Positions 42,093 to 51,156 of a stretch of 64,000 bases of DNA are shown in pieces. The notes under the pieces were generated by a model. It did no database searches and was not told the DNA's origin. It saw only the letters and a list, made by a program, of their open reading frames with translations. The stretch comes from Marimicrobium sp913061115 (GTDB taxonomy: Bacteria > Pseudomonadota > Gammaproteobacteria > Pseudomonadales > Halieaceae): assembly GCF_047729875.1 (NCBI RefSeq), contig NZ_CP159826.1, positions 2,294,001 through 2,358,000 of the forward strand, read 5' to 3'. The position numbers were made by a program, and so were the translations under genes. Every line of letters starts with the position of its first letter. Position 1 is the stretch's first letter.

Positions 42093-43937
42093 ATGAAAAA
42101 AACTGTTTTACTCATCTTAGTGGTTTTGCTGGCAGTGCTCATCGGCTATTTTTGGCCCGCGTCATCCTCTGAAAAAATCGCTAAAATATCCAACCCAAGC
42201 GCCGAGCGCGACACTCAAAGTGGCTCAGTGATTGGCAGTGAGGATCCTAACAATACCTATGTTTGGCTAGGCATTCCGTTTGCCGCACCGCCTGTGGCAG
42301 ATTTGCGCTGGCGTTCGCCACAACCGGTAAAACCCTGGACAGAAACACTCGGAACGACTGCGTTTCGCGATGCCTGTGTACAATTGTCCGGACCGCTAGA
42401 CGGCCTTCCCGACGACAGCGGCGCCGTTGTCGGCAGCGAGGATTGTCTCTATCTCAACATCTGGTCACCCCGTGACCACAGCAGTTTTAACGCAGAGAAG
42501 CTTCCGGTGATGGTCTGGATTCACGGTGGCGGCAATACCATCGGTACGGCGAACACCTATGACGCCAGCTTGCTGGCAGGTAGCGAACAGGTCGTCGTGG
42601 TGACGATCAACTATCGGCTGGGATTTTTCGGCTGGATGAGTCACCCCGCGCTGCGCACGCCCGACCGCAACGCGCTGGATGCCAGCGGCAACTATGCCAA
42701 CCTCGACATGATTGCGGCACTGCAATGGGTCTCCGATAACATCGCCAACTTTGGTGGCGACCAAAACAATGTCACGATTTTTGGTGAATCGGCCGGAGGC
42801 CGCAATGTGTTCTCGCTGATGGCATCTCCTCTGGCAAAGGGACTTTTTCATCGAGCCATTGCACAAAGTGGATCTGTAGGTACTACGCCCCTGTGGCGCG
42901 CGGAAAACTTTCATGGCGATACACAACCTGGGCAAGCACTGAGCTCGCGCGAATGGCTGTCTTTGCAGCTGCAAAATTCGGGGCGCGCTAAAGACAGCAA
43001 GGCTGCCCGCGCCGCACAGATGTTAATGTCTGATGAAGAAACACGCGATTTCATGTATTCGCGCAGCCCGCAAGAAATCTTAGAGGGTGTATCGGGCGGT
43101 GCAGGCATGTATAGCGCGCCACAGAGTTTTCGTGATGGCACCGTACTGCCGCAAGACACACTGTACACAGTGTTCAGTGACCCCTCGCGATACAACAGCG
43201 TCCCTCTAATCACAGGCACCAATCGGGACGAAGCGAAGTTATTCCTGGCGCAAGACCCCGAGTTCGTCGAATTGCGCTTCGGATTTTTGCCGCGCGTCAA
43301 AGACCTGCAGGCATATAACGAACTCTCTGCTTATCTCACTGACAGTTGGAAGGCGATGGCGGTAGACGGTATCGCCGACATCATGGCCGCCAATAGTTCA
43401 GAGCCGGTTTTTGCCTATCGCTGGGACTGGGATGAGGGCGGCAAAAGCTGGCTTATCGATTACAGCGAATTGCTCGGCGCAGCACACGGTCTTGAAGTCG
43501 CCTATATTTTTGGCGGATTCGACGGAGCCATCGGAGCACCGGGCCTCTATACTGATAACAACATTGCAGGCCGTGACTTATTGGGCCAGCAGATGCGCAG
43601 CTACTGGTCTGAGTTTGCCAGCACAGGCGCACCAGGGAATGGCCGCAGCGGAGTTTTGCCGCAGTGGCGTGCCTGGAGCAACGCTGGCGCCAATCTCATG
43701 CTGCTGGACACTGCCCGCGGTGGAGGCCTGCGCATGGTGAATGAACCTATGACGGTGGCAATGCTGAAAGAACGCATAGCGCAGGACCCAAACATCACCG
43801 ATCTCCGTTCGCGCTGTGCGCTCCACGTACAACTCTTCCTACTCGCTAACGCCGGTGACGACGTATGGAATGAAGCGGACTACAACGCACTGGGCTGCGC
43901 ACAATTCAACCCATGGGGACTGGAAGTAGAACGCTAG
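42093..43937 (+). CDS. Type-B carboxylesterase family protein
   Basis: A 614-residue serine esterase anchored by an N-terminal helix (LILVVLLAVLIGYFW). Catalytic Ser in FGESAGG, a GSEDCLYLNIW carboxylesterase signature, the acid in NRDEAKLF, and the His in AAHGLEVAYIF. The family hydrolyses large or hydrophobic carboxylic esters. A periplasmic or membrane-proximal location is likely. Substrate unknown; may belong with the neighbouring lipoprotein. Confidence 0.88.
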   Translation: MKKTVLLILVVLLAVLIGYFWPASSSEKIAKISNPSAERDTQSGSVIGSEDPNNTYVWLGIPFAAPPVADLRWRSPQPVKPWTETLGTTAFRDACVQLSGPLDGLPDDSGAVVGSEDCLYLNIWSPRDHSSFNAEKLPVMVWIHGGGNTIGTANTYDASLLAGSEQVVVVTINYRLGFFGWMSHPALRTPDRNALDASGNYANLDMIAALQWVSDNIANFGGDQNNVTIFGESAGGRNVFSLMASPLAKGLFHRAIAQSGSVGTTPLWRAENFHGDTQPGQALSSREWLSLQLQNSGRAKDSKAARAAQMLMSDEETRDFMYSRSPQEILEGVSGGAGMYSAPQSFRDGTVLPQDTLYTVFSDPSRYNSVPLITGTNRDEAKLFLAQDPEFVELRFGFLPRVKDLQAYNELSAYLTDSWKAMAVDGIADIMAANSSEPVFAYRWDWDEGGKSWLIDYSELLGAAHGLEVAYIFGGFDGAIGAPGLYTDNNIAGRDLLGQQMRSYWSEFASTGAPGNGRSGVLPQWRAWSNAGANLMLLDTARGGGLRMVNEPMTVAMLKERIAQDPNITDLRSRCALHVQLFLLANAGDDVWNEADYNALGCAQFNPWGLEVER

Positions 43938-43949
43938 AAAAATGCTTGA

Positions 43950-45077
43950 TCAATCCTGCGGCTTGATTAGATACTTCTCTCCAGTCGCTTGCTTGCCATA
44001 AACCGCCATTGCCTCTAACGACAGCGCCTCTGCAAGTGACACCTCTTTAGTGTAATGGCTGGCAAAGGTGGTTTTTATTTCGGCCGCCACTTTGGCGCGC
44101 ATTTGAATACTTTTTTCGATGCCCACCTTCTGCAGAAACGGTGTCAGCAGGAAACCTGATAGGCTCCAAGAAAATCCGAAATTGCGTGTCAACGTCGTTG
44201 GATTTCGATCGAGACCACCGTAGATATACACCTGTTTAAATACGTCACTGCCATAACCGTTGTACTCAGTCATACTGCGTAACGCCGCCGCTTCCATACA
44301 GGAAAGAATCTGGCCGGCCAGTTTACCTCCACCGGTCGCATCAAACGCCAGGGTCGCGCCGGTTTCGGCGAGCGCGTCTGTCAGGTCATCGTAATAGCTG
44401 TCACTCGTTGTATTAATGATGTATTTGGCTCCCATAGCCTTGAGTATCGCTTCCTGCTCCACCTTGCGGACGATATTCACTAGCGCTACGTCTTCGTTCA
44501 TGCAGATACGGTTTAACATCTGACCAAGGTTGGACGCCGCTGCCGTATGCACCAGCGCGGTGTGATTCTCCGTTCGCATGGTCTCTACCATCGCCAGCGC
44601 CGTAAGCGGATTTACAAAGCAGGAAGCACCCTCTGCTGCGGTTGTACCGGCCTCCAACTCGAGGCACATGAAGGCATTGACGCAACGGTACTGACTGTAC
44701 ATCGCCCCACCGATGATGCCCACGCGCTTACCGACTAACGCCTGCGCAGCGTCCGATGCGCCGGCGCCAATGACCGTTCCAGCCGCCTCATTACCAACGG
44801 GCATCGACTGACCAATTCGCCCAGCGACCATCTTCATCAGCGCTGCGGGGATATCGGCGGTGACCACCGGCTGCTCTGCCGTCCCGGACACCCTTATCGT
44901 GGTCAAATCTGCAGGGCCGAATAGCAGCGCCAAATCAGACGGGTTTAAGGGTGTAGCTTCAACCTGCACCAGCACTTCATCAGGGCCAGGCTCAGGAACA
45001 GCCATATCAACCAGTGTGATTTCAAGCGTGTGGTCTTCCTTTACGGTGGAGCGAAGCTGTAATCCGGTTTTGGTCAT
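43950..45077 (-). CDS. MDR-superfamily oxidoreductase (zinc-type alcohol dehydrogenase / quinone reductase-like)
   Basis: A 375-residue medium-chain dehydrogenase/reductase. The N-terminal GroES-like domain has PGPDEVLVQVEATPLNPSDLA. The Rossmann domain carries TLAFDATGGGKLAG. The zinc-ligand residues of classical alcohol dehydrogenases are not evident, so an NADPH:quinone-reductase-like or enoyl-reductase-like role is more likely. The gene is convergent with the esterase (12-bp gap) and monocistronic. Substrate not assignable. Confidence 0.8.
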   Translation of the reverse strand: MTKTGLQLRSTVKEDHTLEITLVDMAVPEPGPDEVLVQVEATPLNPSDLALLFGPADLTTIRVSGTAEQPVVTADIPAALMKMVAGRIGQSMPVGNEAAGTVIGAGASDAAQALVGKRVGIIGGAMYSQYRCVNAFMCLELEAGTTAAEGASCFVNPLTALAMVETMRTENHTALVHTAAASNLGQMLNRICMNEDVALVNIVRKVEQEAILKAMGAKYIINTTSDSYYDDLTDALAETGATLAFDATGGGKLAGQILSCMEAAALRSMTEYNGYGSDVFKQVYIYGGLDRNPTTLTRNFGFSWSLSGFLLTPFLQKVGIEKSIQMRAKVAAEIKTTFASHYTKEVSLAEALSLEAMAVYGKQATGEKYLIKPQD

Positions 45078-45293
45078 TTCACTATCCTCTAATCTTTAAT
45101 GTCATTGTTGAAATTTTGCATCTAAAGCATCCCCCGGTCATCACCATCAGACTACAAACTGCACTGCAGTCTTTCCAGCAGAGCGGCCAACAGTAGACCG
45201 AGTTTGAATTTTTATCTGGTGATACTGCTATTTTTGAGGTGCAAAGCACATCAGGTAACTGAACGTTTCAGGCAGCAATACAGTAGCAGCTCT

Positions 45294-46718
45294 CTATCGC
45301 AATAGATCGCCCGTATCAAAATTAACCCTCAGACTAAATAAAACTCGATAATCAGAGCCTGTATTGCCACCAACGTCTTCACGCTCACCCCAGAGGAACT
45401 CGGTTCCTAACAGAACATGATCCACTGGGTAATGGAGCAAATTAATCTGTGCGATCTGCCCTCGTTTAAACTCTGTATCCATCTGTCCGCTACTAGTATC
45501 AAGGTCAGTCATAGACCACCCGAGCGTCGTCGACCAGCGGGTATTCCAGTAGTGCTCATAATAGGCACTAAGGCCCGCTAGAGGCACTGCCTGTGCGCTG
45601 CCAGATGCGTCAGGCGCGATATCAATGCCACCGTCATTGATATAATCGCCAATACCTTCACCATAAACCAATTGTACCTTTAGATTATCAGAACCCCAGG
45701 TATTGATGACGGCACTGGTGTTAACGCCCCATCCAACCTCATAACCTTTTGAGTCATCGCTCTTGCGCTGATAACCGAGTTTACGTGCAAGACCCGCCAC
45801 CTGAAAATGCCCAAAACTACCGTTCTGACGGTAACGCACCCCAAAGTCAGGGACATCGTTGTAGGGCGTGAACAATTGTTCCCCACGGGATTCAACCGAC
45901 AGACATTGGGGTGACGGATTTGGCACACCGCAGTTTTGCACACTGCGCCCTTCTCCGACGGTCAATGCTGTATTAGGGTCTTCGATTGAAATAGAAAATT
46001 CATTGTCGCCCAAAGGCACCGTGTAGCGCGCCTGCTGATTGCGATAAGCGATTAACCCAGTAGGACCCCAATAATCGAGCAGATCCGGCACGACATCCGG
46101 ATCCATAAAGTTGGACGCAATCTCGCCCATGCCAAAGTTTTTATAAGTGGCCCAAGCGTTGCGCAGGTGAAGTACCGTTTCGCCCTGCTGGGAACCTAGG
46201 CCGAACAGATCCCACTCAAATTTATAGGTGATGTCCTCACCATAACCACCTTGAATGCCAATAAGTGAAGAACGCACACTGAACAAGGATTTACCGTCCT
46301 GCCCGTAAGCACCACTGGTGGTGGAAATCGTCGTCGCTCTAAGCGTATCCTCCCAGTCGGGGGCTACCCTTTTAAAGTCATAAATAGCGTCTGTTTGCAC
46401 GTACCCATAGATGCTCACCGACATTTTCCCCGGCGGCTTCGTGTCCGGCGTCGCCACGCTTGCGGGCGCGGGCGGTTGCTGTGTCGCGATCACCTCCGTT
46501 GCTTGTATTAACACGCCAGGCTTGCCGGCCTTCAGTCGTTGCAGCTCTGTCGCCATAGACTCCAGCAGCCGCTGCTGCTGCTGCATCACAAGCTTCTGCT
46601 GGTTCAACTGCTGTTCCAGCGCTGCAATCCGCTCTGTTTCTGTAGCTGCATCGACGGCGAGCGCGGATGATGCAAGCAGGATAGCTACTGGCAAACAGTA
46701 TATTCTGCGTCTCGCCAT
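45294..46718 (-). CDS. DcaP-like outer-membrane porin
   Basis: A 474-residue protein: signal peptide MARRRIYCLPVAILLASSALA, then an N-terminal coiled coil (TERIAALEQQLNQQKLVMQQ) typical of DcaP trimer stalks, then a 16-strand barrel (PGKMSVSIYGYVQTDAIYDF, ending NFDTGDLLR). DcaP porins take up dicarboxylates and related small acids. ATG 46718 is used, with AGGG upstream. Substrate inferred only from family. Confidence 0.85.
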   Translation of the reverse strand: MARRRIYCLPVAILLASSALAVDAATETERIAALEQQLNQQKLVMQQQQRLLESMATELQRLKAGKPGVLIQATEVIATQQPPAPASVATPDTKPPGKMSVSIYGYVQTDAIYDFKRVAPDWEDTLRATTISTTSGAYGQDGKSLFSVRSSLIGIQGGYGEDITYKFEWDLFGLGSQQGETVLHLRNAWATYKNFGMGEIASNFMDPDVVPDLLDYWGPTGLIAYRNQQARYTVPLGDNEFSISIEDPNTALTVGEGRSVQNCGVPNPSPQCLSVESRGEQLFTPYNDVPDFGVRYRQNGSFGHFQVAGLARKLGYQRKSDDSKGYEVGWGVNTSAVINTWGSDNLKVQLVYGEGIGDYINDGGIDIAPDASGSAQAVPLAGLSAYYEHYWNTRWSTTLGWSMTDLDTSSGQMDTEFKRGQIAQINLLHYPVDHVLLGTEFLWGEREDVGGNTGSDYRVLFSLRVNFDTGDLLR

Positions 46719-46851
46719 TTCCCTGCCCTCGTCTGAATCACGTTTTATAATACGAAAAGTACCTACCAGGCCTTCAGTCTGCGCCACCCCTGAAGCAACC
46801 CCCCTAGGGTCACTCAGTAGAGAAATTGACTTGCCGTTCGCGGCACCTAAT

Positions 46852-47856
46852 CTAACTCAGAAGCGCCATCAACCCTCGCTCAATACACCACATTGCCGAC
46901 AAGGAACCCAAAATATAAACCGGTATCGGAAACAATTTATCCTGCCACGGAGCCAATGGCTTCCTGATCACGAACCAGACGGCCCACACCACTAAGATAA
47001 ACGCAAGTTGCCCCACTTCGATACCAATATTGAAAAACAATAGCGCCAGCGGAACATTGTCCTGCGGCAAACCCGTTTCAGCCAGTGCGCCCGCAAAGCC
47101 CATGCCATGCAGTATGCCAAAGCCACCGGCTAGCCACCACGGGTGGCGCCAAAGCACGTCGTGCTTTCCCATTCGCGTCAATTCCACTGCAAGGGCAAAG
47201 ATACTCAGCGCAATCGCAAACTCCACCCATGCGACCGGATAATCAAGATAGCCCAAGGTAACAAGTGACAATGTGATGCTGTGCCCCAGGGTGAAGGCCG
47301 TAATGGTCCAAAACAGCCGACTTCCACCGCCCACCAGCAAGAGCAAGCCAAAGACGAACATCAGATGATCGAAACCCGTCCAGATGTGCTCCATACCCAG
47401 GCGGGTATAGTTCCCCGCAACGTCGCCAGCAGTCGACTCAGCAGGCACTACAAATTCTGGCCGTTCCGCACTGAGCACCTGTTGGTACTGACGTCCGTCA
47501 AGCAAGCTCACCATGACTATTGCCGATGCTTGACTGGCACCTAGCCCTGAAACACCCAGAGTCTCGCCAACCAAACCCTCTTCTCCCAGCATCAAACACT
47601 GTAACTGCCAACTCGTTACAACGCCGGTGTCTTCGAGCTGCGGAGGACTTGCGCTTACCGCCTCGCAGGCTTCCGGCCACACCGGTTCCAACGGCACATT
47701 ACTGACACCCTGGGCCGGTGTCTTCCACACCATATTGTACTGCTGCGGGGCAGTCTCGATTACCTTCAGCAGTGAAGGTGCGAAACGGTGGCCATGAACA
47801 GCCTGTATTGCACATACGCCCAAAACAAGCGCCAACAAGATTCGCATTTTCTTCAT
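46852..47856 (-). CDS. HupE/UreJ-family inner-membrane protein
   Basis: A 334-residue protein with a signal peptide (KMRILLALVLGVCAIQAVHG) that exposes HRFAPSLL, an extracytoplasmic domain of about 140 residues, then six helices with HIWTGFDHLMFVFG, FTLGHSITLSL and LHGMGFAGAL. These His-rich helices define HupE/UreJ proteins, known or suspected nickel/cobalt carriers; this long form with an N-terminal domain is of unproven function. Its start overlaps the preceding PPIase stop by 4 bp (ATGA), so translation is coupled. Confidence 0.85.
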   Translation of the reverse strand: MKKMRILLALVLGVCAIQAVHGHRFAPSLLKVIETAPQQYNMVWKTPAQGVSNVPLEPVWPEACEAVSASPPQLEDTGVVTSWQLQCLMLGEEGLVGETLGVSGLGASQASAIVMVSLLDGRQYQQVLSAERPEFVVPAESTAGDVAGNYTRLGMEHIWTGFDHLMFVFGLLLLVGGGSRLFWTITAFTLGHSITLSLVTLGYLDYPVAWVEFAIALSIFALAVELTRMGKHDVLWRHPWWLAGGFGILHGMGFAGALAETGLPQDNVPLALLFFNIGIEVGQLAFILVVWAVWFVIRKPLAPWQDKLFPIPVYILGSLSAMWCIERGLMALLS

Positions 47857-48785
47857 TGCCTGATCTCGTAATTTTCACGCGTCGCATGAATGCTATTTCG
47901 CAGTGCGGTTTCTCTAGCGCGGGACTCCAGGTCGCGCTGCAGTTGCAACCGAACTTCGTCAATAGTGGCGTCTCTGGAAGGCTCTAGCTCACTGATCCAC
48001 ACGTAGTGTAGTCCGTAAGTAGACCGCACCGGACCGACCCACTGCCCAGGTTGCGGATCAGTTTTTTGAAGATTTTCTACAAAAGAAGCACCAAAGTGGC
48101 GCGCCAACTGGTCCGGCGTTTGCTCCGTGAACTGGTAGCCCGGTAAAAAAGGCGAACTTAATTCTCGCGCCTGATCTGGCGTGAGGTTTTGCTCGTTGAT
48201 TTGTGCAATGACAGCCTCAGCCTCAGCCTCTCGCTCCCGATTAAAATAAATATGTTCTATGGAGTAGCGCTCAGGTCTGCGCAATTCTTCTTTACGCTGA
48301 TCGAACTCGGCAATGATTTCTGCTTCCGTTGGAGGACGTGGTGGGTTAGCGGCCAACAGCAGTTGCTCCATTACTTGAATCATCCGCCGCTTGATCACTT
48401 CATCACTAAGATGCAGACGCATTTCCAGCGCAGCCTCATAGAGCTCTTGGTCAGTTTTGCCTTCGGACATTTGTAGAAAACGCATATTGAGTAATAGACG
48501 CTGGTATACCACCGTATCGTAAAGGTGGAGATCGAGATCGATCGCGCGCTGGAACAACATATCCCTATCCAGTTCCGCCTCTAACATTCGAGTCTGCTGC
48601 TCCGGCGTGGGCAACCGACCAACACTGGCGAACCATTGCTGCTGCAATGCGTCTATGCGCGCCTCGCTCAGCGGCCCAACCACCGGCTTAGGCTCGGGCA
48701 GGAACACGCCCTGCAGATAAAACAGCAAGACGCCCAACACAATAAAATGTACCCAAGGGCGATTAAGCCGGGCAAAAAAAGTCAT
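47853..48785 (-). CDS. Membrane-anchored parvulin-type peptidyl-prolyl isomerase
   Basis: A 310-residue protein with an N-terminal anchor (WVHFIVLGVLLFYLQGVFL) and a periplasmic SurA/PpiC-like domain, including RYSIEHIYFNRER and GQWVGPVRSTYGLHYVWISE. It assists folding of exported proteins. Four-base overlap with the HupE gene suggests its client may be that membrane protein, which is inference. Confidence 0.85.
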   Translation of the reverse strand: MTFFARLNRPWVHFIVLGVLLFYLQGVFLPEPKPVVGPLSEARIDALQQQWFASVGRLPTPEQQTRMLEAELDRDMLFQRAIDLDLHLYDTVVYQRLLLNMRFLQMSEGKTDQELYEAALEMRLHLSDEVIKRRMIQVMEQLLLAANPPRPPTEAEIIAEFDQRKEELRRPERYSIEHIYFNREREAEAEAVIAQINEQNLTPDQARELSSPFLPGYQFTEQTPDQLARHFGASFVENLQKTDPQPGQWVGPVRSTYGLHYVWISELEPSRDATIDEVRLQLQRDLESRARETALRNSIHATRENYEIRQ

Positions 48786-48841
48786 CCACTACTCTCCAGA
48801 AACTGCGACGTGACAAAGAGTGACTGCTGGCCTGCTCAAAG

Positions 48842-49654
48842 CTAGTCTTCGTATACGGCCTTTGTCTTATTCATTTGCGCCTGAATGCCAGCCGCCAAAT
48901 CTACCTGACTCATCATGCCAGAGTTCCATGTGGCAATATAGTTAAGACCTTCAGAGACACTGTGGTCGCGCGAGTAGAGCATCATTTCCTTGGTACCGCG
49001 CATTGCCAATGGCGATTTCGCAGCAATCGTTCTGGCGATGGCAGTGACTTCACGCAGCATAGTCTCCTTGTCTTCAAAGACCTTGTTCACAAAGCCCACC
49101 TCTTTAGCCTCTTGTGCTCCCATATTACGACCGGTATAGGCGAGCTCTCGCACCACGCCGTCCGGAATAATCTTGGGTAAACGTTGCAACGTCCCTACAT
49201 CCGCAGTCATACCGAGATCAATCTCACGGATGGAGAAAAAAGCGTCCTGCGTGGCATACCGTATATCAGCACAGCAGGTCATATCCACCCCGCCACCAAT
49301 ACAGGTATTATGAATCGCAGCCAATACTGGCACACGACATTTCTCTATGGCGGTGAGATTAGCCTGCAGACGCAGAATAGTGCGCCGCAGTGCCTCAGCA
49401 CGACGCGAGGCCTCAGAAGATTCGCCATGCAGGTTGCCAAACACACTCAGGTCTAAACCAGCACAAAAATGTTTGCCATTGCCTGCCAAAATGACGACGC
49501 GCACGGTAGGCTCGTCATCCAGCCACTCGAAACACGCTTGTAGCTCGTTCCACATGGCGCCATTCATGGCATTTGCCTTGTCCGGTCGATTCAGATTAAC
49601 GGTGGCAACCTGTTGCTCGATTGACACTTCTAAGGTTTCAAAATCAGGCAGCAT
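48842..49654 (-). CDS. Enoyl-CoA hydratase/isomerase (crotonase family)
   Basis: A 270-residue cytosolic enzyme. Oxyanion-hole motif KHFCAGLDLSVFG, second half NTCIGGGVDMTCCADIRY, and catalytic Glu/Asp region FFSIREIDLGMTADVGTLQRLP, which resembles the delta3,5-delta2,4-dienoyl-CoA isomerase group (ECH1-like) more than simple hydratases. It lies 37 bp after a nitroreductase gene on the same strand. Confidence 0.85.
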   Translation of the reverse strand: MLPDFETLEVSIEQQVATVNLNRPDKANAMNGAMWNELQACFEWLDDEPTVRVVILAGNGKHFCAGLDLSVFGNLHGESSEASRRAEALRRTILRLQANLTAIEKCRVPVLAAIHNTCIGGGVDMTCCADIRYATQDAFFSIREIDLGMTADVGTLQRLPKIIPDGVVRELAYTGRNMGAQEAKEVGFVNKVFEDKETMLREVTAIARTIAAKSPLAMRGTKEMMLYSRDHSVSEGLNYIATWNSGMMSQVDLAAGIQAQMNKTKAVYED

Positions 49655-49691
49655 AGGTCATTCTCTCAGACTGGCTTTGGGGGAGTCGGCA

Positions 49692-50249
49692 CTACCAAGT
49701 TGATACAAAATGAGTCATATCCAGTGGCGGTATCATTTTAGCAGATCCATTGCGCGAGCCAATATAGAGAAAAGCAATGATCTCTTCATCTTCAGCCAGA
49801 CCGAGACCGCTCATCACCGCACGATCATATGCCGCGGCTCCCGTGCGCCAGATGCCGGCGAAACCCGATGCTTCAGCGGCTAATAATAAAGCCTGCGCGG
49901 CGCAGGCGCCGGAAAATCGTTGTTCTATAGGTGGCACTTTCGGATGCAAAGCCACCTTAACAACGGCCACTACCAACAGCGGTGCCCTCAGCGGCGCATT
50001 ACGCGCTTTGGCAAGCGCCGCCTCATCCGCATCTGGATTACGCAACAATAGACAACGCTCCAGCAATTCCCCAAACGCCACACGGCGTTCTTGTCCGATC
50101 GTGACGAAGCGTGACGGCCGCAGCCAGCCATGATCGGGCGCGCGCAACGCAGCGCGAAAGATGTGTTCTAGTTCAGCAGCGCAAGGACCCGGGGCTGTCA
50201 GTTTAGGAGAGGAATTACGCTGCTGTAGAAACTGGAGAATATCGCTCAT
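49692..50249 (-). CDS. Nitroreductase-family FMN protein (YdjA-like)
   Basis: A 185-residue flavoprotein, short for the family, beginning ILQFLQQRNSSPKLTAPGPC with RAALRAPDHGWLRPSRFV, the YdjA-type signature. FMN-binding pieces RNSS and ASGFAGIWRTGAAAYDR are present. The family reduces enones, quinones or nitro groups. It is upstream of a crotonase gene; a second nitroreductase-crotonase pair occurs at 58.2-59.7 kb. Confidence 0.85.
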   Translation of the reverse strand: MSDILQFLQQRNSSPKLTAPGPCAAELEHIFRAALRAPDHGWLRPSRFVTIGQERRVAFGELLERCLLLRNPDADEAALAKARNAPLRAPLLVVAVVKVALHPKVPPIEQRFSGACAAQALLLAAEASGFAGIWRTGAAAYDRAVMSGLGLAEDEEIIAFLYIGSRNGSAKMIPPLDMTHFVSTW

Positions 50250-50326
50250 GAGAATATGCTGCTAACAATTGATAAAAGAATTATAACAGTATTTGAAGGC
50301 TATGTTGCACCTTCCCATCCGAGACC

Positions 50327-51133
50327 TCAGTCCAGCACGCCGACGAGTATATTGACAAAGCCACGCGCCTCTTCGATTTTATCCCAATTGTCACACCAGA
50401 CGGCTAGTTCCTCAGAGCTGCTGGCAATGAGGCAGTGTTCAATATGGTCAATTATCCAAAAAGGTTGGTCCAGCGTTCCCAGTAACTCCATCAGCGCCCG
50501 GCCACTGGCGCCTGCCTGACGCAAGGAATGGGGCGTCAATTCAACGATAATTCGAGGCTTGCTCTCCAGGCCAACCAGCAGCGGCATCAACCCTTCGATG
50601 ACTTGAAACTCAGACCCCTGCGTATCAATTTTCAGCAGGTCAAGTTGCTCTATACGTCCTGCAAGATAATCACTGCCCCGCTGCAAGACAATAGGCACGC
50701 TATTACGATCTTCATCTCCCATATACACTTGATGATCGCCAAGGTTGTCCTCGCTGAGAAACAGTCGTCCTTCACCTGCTGTGTCTGATAGGGCCGCTTC
50801 GACTGCCACAATATTGCCAGCAAAGCCGTTGAGTTCGGCATTAGCACACAGCAGGCGGTAGTTATTCGGATCAGGCTCAAAGGCAAATACGGCGCCCTGT
50901 TCACCCACAACGCTGGCGGCGAGCACGGAAAAGTAACCAATATTGGCACCGACATCGACGAACACATCACCAGGATGGAGGAATCGTAACAGCAGGGAGG
51001 TCTCGTAAGGCTCCCATATTCCGTCTTCCCGGATGCGGCGCGAAACATGCTGGTCCTGCGAGCCATGAACATGCAACTGCAGGGGACACGGTAATCCGGG
51101 GACACGTAAATCAATTGGAGTGGTAGAGTTCAA
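50327..51133 (-). CDS. FkbM-family methyltransferase
   Basis: A 268-residue SAM methyltransferase: motif I VFVDVGANIGYFSVLAA, FAFEPDPNNYRLL, and ELNGFAGNIVAVEAAL. The post-motif DLLKIDTQGSEFQVIEG is conserved in the FkbM family, which methylates oxygens on polyketides and sugars. It follows the ketosynthase by 23 bp on the same strand, so the two may act on a common fatty or polyketide product. Confidence 0.85.
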   Translation of the reverse strand: MNSTTPIDLRVPGLPCPLQLHVHGSQDQHVSRRIREDGIWEPYETSLLLRFLHPGDVFVDVGANIGYFSVLAASVVGEQGAVFAFEPDPNNYRLLCANAELNGFAGNIVAVEAALSDTAGEGRLFLSEDNLGDHQVYMGDEDRNSVPIVLQRGSDYLAGRIEQLDLLKIDTQGSEFQVIEGLMPLLVGLESKPRIIVELTPHSLRQAGASGRALMELLGTLDQPFWIIDHIEHCLIASSSEELAVWCDNWDKIEEARGFVNILVGVLD

Positions 51134-51156
51134 TAGGGAGTGCCTGAAAAAAACGT

